Source of the DNA: Chloroflexota bacterium
Lineage (GTDB): Bacteria; Chloroflexota; Anaerolineae; Caldilineales; Caldilineaceae
DNA length: 38,947 nt
Direction of reading: 5' to 3'
Assembly (NCBI GenBank): GCA_003451595.1
Contig: DMDA01000085.1
Span: forward strand, 2,111-41,057
Made by a program: the position numbers and the translations under genes
Notes under the pieces: model-generated
What the model saw: only the letters and a program-made list of their open reading frames with translations
Told to the model about the DNA's origin: nothing
Database searches by the model: none
In this document: positions 16,745 through 25,300 of the stretch, in pieces
Numbering within the stretch: the first letter of the stretch is position 1
Layout: every line of letters begins with the position of its first letter

Positions 16745-18055
16745 ATGGACACTACACAAATCCTGTATCTGGCCGGTGCGTTTTTGCTCGGTTTCATCAT
16801 CGCCTGGTTTGCCGGACGCGGGGGGCCGCAGCGTGCCGCTGCAGAGGCAGCAGCCGAAACCGATACTGTGCGCCGCAAATTGAGCAACGCGGAAAGCGAG
16901 CTGCGCAAGACACAGGGACAGCTGAAAGAGAATCTTACCACCCTTGACCAGCTGGCCGCCGACAAGGACAACCTGGTCAAAATGTTACGCACCAGCGAGC
17001 AAGGTTTGAGCGATGCCGGAGCCGCGCTAGAGCGGCTGACCGCCGAACTCGCTGCTGCGCGCGATGCCAACCTCTTGCTGCAAACCGAGTTGGGCCACAC
17101 GCGTGACGCCCTGACCGTCGCACGCAGCCAGCTTGCAGCCTTAACCACACAGGCTGAGGACGCCGCCGTCGTCGCCGCTGAAGCCAGCGAAATTGCCGAG
17201 ACCGCAGTCCTGGCCGAGCAAAATGTGAGTGAAGAGAGCGCGGCGCGCATGGCTGAACTGGAAAGCCAGCTAGCGTTGGCACGCGCCACGGCCGAACGCC
17301 TGGCGGAAAAAGAAGCGCTCATCTCGGCCGAGTTGCTCATCCGCCGGCATGAATATCGCGATCTCGTCGCCGGTGGCGAGGATGCTATCGTGGCCGCGCT
17401 AGCGGCCCGCGACCAGGCGCTGGCGAATGCGCAAACCCAGCTCGACTACATGCGACGTGATCTGAGCATGTTGACGGCCGCTGGTGCACAAATGGCCATC
17501 GCCCTGGAGCAACGCAATCGCGAGTACGACACTGTACGCGACCGCCTGGTCATGCAGGAAACCACGCGCGCACTGCCCGAAGTATCACTGGCAGCCCAAA
17601 CGGTCGCTGCCGAAGCTGTGGGTGATGATGCCACCTCCGCAATGGTCAATCCAGACCTGACCGCTGAGCTTGCCGCCCGCACGAATGAATTGGATGAGCT
17701 GAAGCAGGGCTACGACGAACTCAAGACCGCGTTCGAAGCCGCCGCCGCTGCCCGCGACGAACTACAAAGTCAGCTGGTCGCTTATCAAGAACAGATCGAA
17801 GTGCTGAATGGTCGGATCGCTGAGGGCCAACGCGTTGTAGAGGCGTTGGCGGCGGAAAAGGATGCATTGATGCGCAAACTATCTGAGCGTGCCGCTGTGA
17901 TCAGCACGTTGCTCGCAAAAATCAGCGATTTCGACGGACAACTTCGCAACCTTGTCGCCGCCAAAGCCCAGGTCGAAACTCACGAAGTCGCTGCTGTGCC
18001 TGCTCTAACGGAAGCCACGACCCAGGAAGAAGAGGGGGAGACACATGCCAGTTGA
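16745..18055 (+). CDS. Membrane-anchored coiled-coil protein, 436 aa
   Basis: This resembles the preceding gene: one N-terminal helix (about residues 6-24, ILYLAGAFLLGFIIAWF), a short GRGG spacer, then about 390 residues of Ala/Glu-rich coiled coil with small breaks near residue 155 and near 280-305. AGGAG precedes the ATG. The coding end overlaps the next gene by 11 bases, which implies coupled translation and probably fixed relative amounts. The short C-terminal tail is acidic and Thr-rich (TEATTQEEEGE). No catalytic motif is visible. Confidence 0.85.
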   Translation: MDTTQILYLAGAFLLGFIIAWFAGRGGPQRAAAEAAAETDTVRRKLSNAESELRKTQGQLKENLTTLDQLAADKDNLVKMLRTSEQGLSDAGAALERLTAELAAARDANLLLQTELGHTRDALTVARSQLAALTTQAEDAAVVAAEASEIAETAVLAEQNVSEESAARMAELESQLALARATAERLAEKEALISAELLIRRHEYRDLVAGGEDAIVAALAARDQALANAQTQLDYMRRDLSMLTAAGAQMAIALEQRNREYDTVRDRLVMQETTRALPEVSLAAQTVAAEAVGDDATSAMVNPDLTAELAARTNELDELKQGYDELKTAFEAAAAARDELQSQLVAYQEQIEVLNGRIAEGQRVVEALAAEKDALMRKLSERAAVISTLLAKISDFDGQLRNLVAAKAQVETHEVAAVPALTEATTQEEEGETHAS

Positions 18056-21000
18056 AGAAGCCCTGCCCGCTGACCAGACTGTCATGGAGCAAGCGCCAGC
18101 CAACGTGGTAGGAATCGATGATCAGGCGCTGATCGACAGTCGCGTGGATAGCCTTGCAGCGACCATCGCCACCATCCAGAATGCCTACGCGCAACAGACC
18201 GATCAGCTTACCAATGCGCAATTGCTCGCTGACGAACTACAGGCGCAACTTGGCGCCCTCAGCACCGCCAACAGCGATCTAGAATCAACGCTAGAAGAAA
18301 AGAACAAAGCGTTAGCCGAGCGGGAGGCCGAACTCGCAGCGCTGCGTGAGGCGTTGGCGGCGCGCAATGCCGAGTTTGAGCAGATCAGCGCGCAACTTGC
18401 CGACGCCAGCCGTCAGGCCGCCGACGCCGACGCTGTCCGCTCTGCACTCGAAACGCAGGCGCTTACGCTGACGTCAGAACTGGACGCGCTGCTCGCTGAA
18501 CTGAACGGCGATTCCCCAGTTGCCGACGCACAGCCAGAAGCTGCGACGGAGGAAGTTGCCGCAACGGACGCAGCCGCCACCACTGCGCCAACTACGGTGG
18601 TGACAGCGGACGCTCCAGGCGTCGAGGCTGAAACCGCAGCCACAAGCGCGGCGCCGCTCGATCGCCTGGCGGCGCGCACTGCCGCGCTTGCGGCGCTGCT
18701 GCGTCGCAAGACCGCGGCGCTGGCCGTCGCTAGCGCAGATTTGGGGCGCGTCCAGGCACAGTTGGCCGCCGTTGAGGCTGAAAAGATCGATCTGGAAAAC
18801 CATGTCACCGACGCCCAGAACCGCGCCGCCGGCTTCCAGATCGAGATTGCCAATCGCACCGCCGAATTGGAAGCGCTCCAGGAGCAACTGGCAGTGCTCG
18901 CCGCTGAGGCCGAAAGTAGCCAGGCGGAGCGCCAACGTCTGGCCAACGCTCTGGCCAATATCGAGGCGCAGATCAGCAGCGTCGAAGGGATGACAGCGCC
19001 TGCCCCCGAAGCCGCCACTGAAGTTGCTGCCGACGGTGAAGCCACACGGACCACAACCGTTGATTTGGCCGACGATGGCGCAGCGCGTACAACGGCCAGC
19101 ATTGCCAGCCTGGTGGCGTTGCTCAACAGCACACGTGCGGCGCTAGATGACGCGCAAAACCAGGTTGCTGCGCTCGAAGAACAACTCGGCGCCATCACAG
19201 CCGCCAAGACAAATCTGGAAGCGACGCTCAGCGAAAAGGAGAACACCTTCGCTGACCAGGAAGCACGGATTGCCGGCATCGAGGAAGAGCTAGGCGTCAT
19301 TACAGCCGCCAAGACCAGCCTGGAAGCAACGCTCAGCGCAACCGAGAATAACGTCGCCGAACTACAAGCCAAACTGGCCGATGTGGATGCGCTCCTTGCC
19401 GCCAAAGACACCGATCTGAATTCTGCTGGCGAAACAATCGCTGGCCTCGAAGCGCAGATCGCAGAACTGACGCAGGTCAGGGGCGACCTGGAAGCCAATT
19501 TGGCTGCTGCGCTGGAAGCACAGCACGCACTCGAAGCGCAGGTGGCAGCGCTAGAACAGACGCAGAGCGAGCTGCAAACCCAGGTCACGATGTTGACCGG
19601 CGAACTGACCAGCACCCAGCAACAGATCAACGAGCTGAATGCGGCTCTGGCCGAACTGTCGGCGATCATCGATGGCGCCGAGGGTGAAGCCGCCGAGGTC
19701 GATGTTGCCGCAGACGCCTCCCGGCGCAGTGGCGCTGGCATTGCGCTTGGCGGCACTGCCGCACTGGCTGTCGCAGCACGCCGCAAGAACGAAGCCATCC
19801 GTATCGCCCAGGCCGACGCCGAGGCGCTGCGCCAACAACTCGCCGCCACTGAACAGGCCAAAGCCGAACTCGAAGCGCAACTTGCCACCGCACAACAAGC
19901 GCAGAACGAGCTCCAGGCACAGGTTGCCGCCGACCAGGAAACGCAAGCTGCACTGCGGGCGCAGGTGGCCGGGCTGGAGCAGGCCAAGGCCGAACTCGAA
20001 GCCCAGCTTGCCGCCACACGCGCAGAGTTGGCAACAACACAGCAACAACTGGACGAATTGAACAGCGGCCTGCGCGAGCTATCGATAGCGTTGGATGCCA
20101 GCGACGACGCATCGGAAGAGGCAGCGGCCCAACGCGTCGCCAGGCTCGGCGTCGCTGCTGGCGGTGCGGCTGCGTTGACCGCCGCTGCTCGCAACAAGAA
20201 TGCACAGATGCGCGAGGCGCAAGCCGGGATCGACGCGCTGCGCAGCCAGGTGCAGACGCTCACCGAGTCCAGCCGTGCGCTCGAAGCCGACGCCCAGGCA
20301 AAGGCCGCCGAGCTTGAGCAGCTCAAAGCCGAACTGGCCGCCCTCACCGCTTCCAACAGCGCGTTGGAAGCCGACGCTCAGGCAAAGGCCGCCGAGCTTG
20401 AGCGACTGACGGGCGAGCTGGCGACGATGATTCAAGCGCGCACCGAGTTGGAGGAACAACTGGCCGCGCGCAACGCAGAGCTTGAAGCCACACAGAATCG
20501 CCACCAGGAACTGACGGCGCAGCTAACCCAGACGACAGCAGAGCTTGATCAGGTGCGCACAGATTACGCAGCTGCGGCTGCCTGGCAACAGCGCGCCCCG
20601 GCAGTCGTCAATCTTGGACAGTCGCTGGCTGCCATGCCGGAGACTAAACTGGCGGCTGCTAACGCTGCCGTAGCGGTGCGCGCGCTGCCACAGTCGGTGC
20701 AAGCGCCCCAAGACCTGGCTGATGTCAAAGGCATCGGTCGTGTCTTTGAGCAGCGGCTGTACAAGGCAGGGATTGGCACCTTCTGGGAATTGTCCGCGCT
20801 GGCCGACGACGATCTGAAGGCAATCCTGCAACTCAACGAACTGCAACTATTGCACATCGATCTGGAGGCTATCCGCGCCGATGCCCGCCGCCTGGCGGAG
20901 GAGACCGGCACAGTTGGCCAGTTGTGGGAGGGCAAGGCGCCCGATGATTTCGAGCCACTCGAAGGGATCGGCAAAGTCTTCGAGCAACGGCTCTATGATG

Positions 21001-21158
21001 CCGGCATCACCACCTACGCGGCGCTGGCGGCTGCCACGCCGGAGCAGCTTGCCGAGATCATCCAGGCTAAACCCCCGGCGCAACCGGATTATGCCAGCTG
21101 GATTGCACAAGCGCGACGTTTGGTGGCAGCTGCCGAAGCCGGGGACATCACGGAGTAG
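18045..21158 (+). CDS. Long soluble coiled-coil protein with C-terminal paired helix-hairpin-helix motifs, 1,037 aa
   Basis: GGGGGAGA lies just before the ATG, inside the end of the upstream gene. There is no signal or membrane helix. About 860 residues are coiled coil built from internal repeats: units of 35, 42 and 28 residues, all whole heptads, recur in tandem. Related Ala-rich segments near residues 205, 348, 560 and 697 (for example LGGTAALAVAARRKN and AGGAAALTAAARNKN) break the rod. The C-terminal 150 residues carry two HhH-like motifs, VKGIGRVFEQRLYKAGIGTF (from about 894) and LEGIGKVFEQRLYDAGITTY (from about 971). These are of the type seen in DUF4332/H3TH-like proteins, where GIG.. 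hairpins contact DNA backbone. An SMC- or nucleoid-tether-like role is inferred; no ATPase motif is present. Confidence 0.88.
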   Translation: MPVEEALPADQTVMEQAPANVVGIDDQALIDSRVDSLAATIATIQNAYAQQTDQLTNAQLLADELQAQLGALSTANSDLESTLEEKNKALAEREAELAALREALAARNAEFEQISAQLADASRQAADADAVRSALETQALTLTSELDALLAELNGDSPVADAQPEAATEEVAATDAAATTAPTTVVTADAPGVEAETAATSAAPLDRLAARTAALAALLRRKTAALAVASADLGRVQAQLAAVEAEKIDLENHVTDAQNRAAGFQIEIANRTAELEALQEQLAVLAAEAESSQAERQRLANALANIEAQISSVEGMTAPAPEAATEVAADGEATRTTTVDLADDGAARTTASIASLVALLNSTRAALDDAQNQVAALEEQLGAITAAKTNLEATLSEKENTFADQEARIAGIEEELGVITAAKTSLEATLSATENNVAELQAKLADVDALLAAKDTDLNSAGETIAGLEAQIAELTQVRGDLEANLAAALEAQHALEAQVAALEQTQSELQTQVTMLTGELTSTQQQINELNAALAELSAIIDGAEGEAAEVDVAADASRRSGAGIALGGTAALAVAARRKNEAIRIAQADAEALRQQLAATEQAKAELEAQLATAQQAQNELQAQVAADQETQAALRAQVAGLEQAKAELEAQLAATRAELATTQQQLDELNSGLRELSIALDASDDASEEAAAQRVARLGVAAGGAAALTAAARNKNAQMREAQAGIDALRSQVQTLTESSRALEADAQAKAAELEQLKAELAALTASNSALEADAQAKAAELERLTGELATMIQARTELEEQLAARNAELEATQNRHQELTAQLTQTTAELDQVRTDYAAAAAWQQRAPAVVNLGQSLAAMPETKLAAANAAVAVRALPQSVQAPQDLADVKGIGRVFEQRLYKAGIGTFWELSALADDDLKAILQLNELQLLHIDLEAIRADARRLAEETGTVGQLWEGKAPDDFEPLEGIGKVFEQRLYDAGITTYAALAAATPEQLAEIIQAKPPAQPDYASWIAQARRLVAAAEAGDITE

Positions 21159-21190
21159 TCATCAGCGCGCTGGAGTGTCAAGTGCATCAA

Positions 21191-21224
21191 GACCGGGTTG
21201 CCTGCGGGGAACCCGGTCTTTTTT
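21191..21224 (+). terminator. Strong intrinsic terminator between the two HhH genes
   Basis: GACCGGGTT (21191-21199) pairs perfectly with AACCCGGTC (21210-21218); the loop is 10 bases and six T follow. It lies 32 bases after the 1,037-aa gene and ends 21 bases before the start codon of the 301-aa gene. That leaves no room for a promoter in between. It may therefore act as a partial terminator lowering expression of the last gene. Confidence 0.85.
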
Positions 21225-21245
21225 CAAGCAGCAGGAGGGAATCTC

Positions 21246-22151
21246 ATGGGACGAGGCTTGCAACTGTTGATATGGGGTGCACTCGCCGGGCTAGCGGGGT
21301 TTCTGGCCATGCTAGTCAAACAGAAAAATGCAGCACTGGAATTGGCGCAAACGCGTCTGGCGCGCCTGGAACAACGTTTAGGTCAAGTGACTGCCACCTC
21401 CACCGAATCAGGTAGCGAGCACGCGCTGCGCGCCCAACTTGCCGAAAAGGATGCCGAGATTGCACAACTGCGGGCGCAACTGGCCGACCTGACGGCGACG
21501 CCTGCCGCCGCCATGCGTCTGGCCGACAGCGCGCCGCCGGAGCTAGCCAGCGAACTGTGGCGCCAACGGCTGGCCGTCGAGGCCGGCTGGCACGCCAAAG
21601 CGCCAGGTCTGGTTATGGCGGGGCGTGCAGTGGATGCGCTGCCGCCAGCCAAGCTGGTTTATGCCAATCGAGCGGTGCAGGCGCGCATCGTGCCGGAGGT
21701 GGCGCCGCAGCCGCAGGACCTTTCCGCGGTGCCAGGCATCGGGGCAATCTATGAGCAACGGCTCTACAACGCTGGCATCGGCACCTACTGGGAGTTGGCG
21801 ACCCTTGACAACGATGCGTTGCGTCGCATCCTCAAACTCGACAAGGCGCGCGCGGCGTCCGTTGATTTCGACGCGATACGCGCTGCGGCGCGCCAACTGG
21901 CAGAGGAAACCGAGACTGTCGGCTATATCTGGAATGGCGAGCCAGTCGACGACTTCGAGCCAATCAAGGGCATCGGCAAAGTGTACGAGCAGCGGCTCTA
22001 TAACGCCGGCATCCGCACCTATGCAGCGCTGGCGAACACCTCCCCCGAGCAACTCCTGGAGATCGTGCAGGCCAGATCGCCTGTGCCGCCAGATGTGACA
22101 AGCTGGATTGCACAGGCGCAGAACCTGGCCGACACACAGGCGGTCGGGTAA
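21246..22151 (+). CDS. Membrane-anchored protein with short coiled coil and paired helix-hairpin-helix motifs, 301 aa
   Basis: The ATG at 21246 follows AGGAGGG; an earlier in-frame start at 21198 would lie within the terminator. One N-terminal helix (about residues 5-24, LQLLIWGALAGLAGFLAML) leads into a coiled coil of about 60 residues and then about 200 residues paralogous to the end of the 1,037-aa protein. The shared part includes W.QRLAVEAGWHAKAPG, which matches the AAAWQQRAPAVV area, then VPGIGAIYEQRLYNAGIGTY (from about 161) and IKGIGKVYEQRLYNAGIRTY (from about 239). It looks like a membrane-bound short form of the preceding protein, so the two may bind the same partner or each other through these domains. 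Confidence 0.88.
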   Translation: MGRGLQLLIWGALAGLAGFLAMLVKQKNAALELAQTRLARLEQRLGQVTATSTESGSEHALRAQLAEKDAEIAQLRAQLADLTATPAAAMRLADSAPPELASELWRQRLAVEAGWHAKAPGLVMAGRAVDALPPAKLVYANRAVQARIVPEVAPQPQDLSAVPGIGAIYEQRLYNAGIGTYWELATLDNDALRRILKLDKARAASVDFDAIRAAARQLAEETETVGYIWNGEPVDDFEPIKGIGKVYEQRLYNAGIRTYAALANTSPEQLLEIVQARSPVPPDVTSWIAQAQNLADTQAVG

Positions 22152-22191
22152 GGGTGTTGTATAAGAGATTGCTTGACAGTTCAGAATCGAG

Positions 22192-22252
22192 CATCTGACT
22201 CGTCTCGCTTTCTCCACACAATGCCCCGGCTCGGAGCGACGAATGTCAGATG
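22192..22252 (+). promoter_or_regulatory. Imperfect long stem in the leader of the FN3-repeat gene
   Basis: CATCTGACTCGTC (22192-22204) can pair with GACGAATGTCAGATG (22238-22252), leaving a two-base bulge. The pairing can extend by a few more bases (TCGCT with AGCGA). A TTGACA at 22173-22178 lies just upstream but has no good -10 at normal spacing. Confidence 0.35.
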
Positions 22253-22260
22253 TATAGCAG

Positions 22261-22306
22261 CCTTTTCTAGACTAGGATGAAGCCGGAACTTCCTAGTCTA
22301 GAAAGG
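22261..22306 (+). promoter_or_regulatory. Strong hairpin covering the ribosome site of the FN3-repeat gene
   Basis: TTTCTAGACTAGGA (22264-22277) pairs perfectly over 14 bp with TCCTAGTCTAGAAA (22291-22304). After a one-base bulge, CC/GG adds two pairs. The right arm contains most of the GAAAGG Shine-Dalgarno site (22301-22306) for the ATG at 22316. No T-run follows, so it is not a standard terminator. It could block translation or be a dyad operator. Confidence 0.7.
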
Positions 22307-22315
22307 ATGCACAGC

Positions 22316-25300
22316 ATGACGCATTTCCGACCGAGTCTGTGGAGCAGAAACTACTTGCTTCTGCTACTGGCCGTGTGGTTTGGCGTGTGGGCGCTGCCGC
22401 ACCCGGTGCTGGCGCAGGAAGGTATGGCGGTGGCGCCCACCAGCACGCCTGTCGCTCCGCCCGAAGCGCCGCTGCTGTTAACGCCAGCCTATGGCGCGAC
22501 GACGACCGTCGCCGATTCGCCTCCTCTCGCCATGCCGACCCTTGCGTGGCAGGCGCCCCTCAATGCCAACATCTACCATGTCCAGATTGCAGATTCGCCT
22601 GGTTTTGCCACCATGCTCCAGGAATCTGACACCTACGCGACCACGTTTACGCCAACCACGGTGTGGCCGGACGGCCTCTTTTACTGGCGCGTACGTGCTG
22701 GCGTCAAAATCGGTGGTGCAGCGACAGTCTGGGGCGCCTATTCTGAGGCATTCTACTTCCAGAAAAATTGGAGCAACGATACAAGCAACCGCCCTATACC
22801 GATCTCGCCTGCAGAGAACGCTGAGCGCTCTACGTTCTTACCGGCCGATTTTTCCTGGACGGCTGTCATTGGAGCAGCTGGCTACAAGCTAGAAATCGCC
22901 ACTGACGATCAATTCTCAAACGTCGTCTACAGTGCTGAGACCGTCAAACCACATCACACGCCGCCGACGCGACTGGCGGCAAATGACGCTTACTATTGGC
23001 GCGTCACCCCCTTTGCCTATCATACATCGACAGCCAACCGCGTCAACGGCACAATCAGTGAAACGATGGTCTTTCGCTTTGCGTGGAGCACCCCACCCGC
23101 GTTGCTGGAACCACCTGCGCAGGTGAGTCAGAGTACACCTGAATTACGTTTTGTTCCCCGCTTTTCCTGGACAGCGGTCGAGGGTGCGCAGGAATACGAA
23201 CTACAGATCAGCACCGATCAGGGCTTTGCTACATCCGTGACAAGCTACAGGACGCGCAACACCGACTTCACCCCTGTTGCGGCGCTGGCCAACGACAAAG
23301 AATACTTCTGGCGTGTCAAAGCGATCAACTACGATGGCTACGCAACAGCCTGGAGTGAAGTGCGCAGCTTTCGTGCTGCGTGGAACCAACCGCCCCAATT
23401 GCTCACACCAGCCAACGTTCAGACCAAACTCTCCTACCCGTTCTTCAGTTGGGCGCCGGTGCCGGGCGCCGAACGATACCAGATTCAGGTGCTGGATGGC
23501 GACAAAATAGTTGTTGATAAGACAATTTACAATGCGACCTATTTCACCCAGGCAAACGCTGATAATGTCTCCAAGTTTTACTCCTGGCGCGTGCGTGGCG
23601 TGGATGCGCGCGGCAACTTCACGCCGTGGAGCGAAACACGTTCTTACTTCATGGAAATGCAGACCTCACCGCAGCCGATCTATCCGGCCTATTACTACGC
23701 GCCAGATCGCACCAATATGCCGATCTCCAAGGAGCCGGCGTTCAGTTCCAACGTTGTCTTTGTCTGGGATGCGGCGCATCGCTGGGAAGCGCAGACGCTT
23801 CTTCCCGTCGCGCCTGATTACTATTTGCTGGAAGTCGCCAGCGACCCTGCGTTCACGACGCCAATCTTCACCATCACAACGGCTGGGTTGGCCGCCGCGC
23901 CAACGATTGCCAACCCGATCACAGCTTTAACCGATGGACAGATGATTTACTGGCGTGTGAGCGCTATCCAGGGTGGAGATCAGTTTGGCGTCAGCATCGT
24001 GTCTCAAGCGCGCTATCGCGCCAATGCTCCTGATCAACTGCCGACGCAAGATGTTATCACGCCGATCTATCCGCAGGACGGGATGCAGGTGGTGGAAACA
24101 CCGCCGGTGCTGGGGTGGCTTCCGGTAAATGGTGCGAGCAACTATGCCGTCCAGATCAGCCGCCGACCAGATTTCGAGGCCGGCGCCATCGTGGATAGTG
24201 CACAGCCACAGTATGTCAACTATGCGCCGTGGCAAGGACGCACCACCTCCATGCCGGCAGGTGCATATTGGTGGCGCGTGCGCGCCGAGTCAGCGCCCGG
24301 CGTCGCATTGGGAGAGTGGAGCACGCCGCGCCGCTTCGACCTGGCGCGCGATGTCATCACGGGCAATCCCTACGAGTTTATCCCACCTCTCAATATCCTG
24401 TCGCCGACACTCGAGTATGATCCAGCCTTCACCTATATCGCAGCCAGCGCCACACCCACCGGCGATGAATTCGACTTGACGAATCTCCACGTGATGCTTG
24501 ATCGTGCGCTCTTTCCAGGGAGCTATTTCTGGTACATTGCCTTTGGCGTGGCAGACAGCGCGCCCGATCCCATCAACTACATCCTGTACGTCGATACTGA
24601 CCACTTGCCCAATTCTGGCGCGGCGCAAGACCCAACGGGGCAGCCGATCACGATCGAGAGCGATCTGCGCCCGGAGTACGCCATCCACACGGTGCGCCAG
24701 GGGGACGCCATTCTGTCGACGTCTTTCTATGCGTGGAGCAGCGGCGCGTGGCAGCCAGCACAATCACTGTTGACAATTGGTGGGATGGCCAGTGTCGAGT
24801 TGACAGGCCCGAAGGCAGTGCACCTGCGCATACCCTACGCCGCCTTCAACGCGGCAAGTGACAACTTCTCTGGCACCCTGAGTCTGGCCGTGATCAGCGT
24901 CAATACAGCTCTCCCTGCTCGCATTGCTGACAGCATCCCCCAGCAAGGCGCACTCTATGGTGCGCCTGGATTGGTCGACAACATGACTGCTGTCTCTGAC
25001 ATGGTGACGCCCCTCTACCCCTTCGACACACCGCTGAGCAATCCTTTCCAATTTCAAGACATGCCGCCCCTGCGCTGGCGGATGCCACACTACGATTCAG
25101 TGGATGGGTATCGGGTGCAGGTGGCCAAAGACGCCAATTTCTCGCAGCTCGTCAAAGAGTGGGATGTCTATGAAAATGAGCGTTCGCCTTATTTTGGTTT
25201 TCTGCCTGCGACCTTTACCACCGATGCTGCTATGGAGGATAACGAATCGTACTACTGGCGCGTCCGCATCCGCCATGAGAAGTACGACAACTATGGCCAC

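Noticed and set aside
18413..20356. 647-aa minus-strand open frame opposite the long coiled-coil gene
   Set aside because: Ser/Ala/Cys-rich low-complexity translation, no ribosome site, and exactly opposite a well-supported gene; an artefact of the repetitive GC-rich coding strand.
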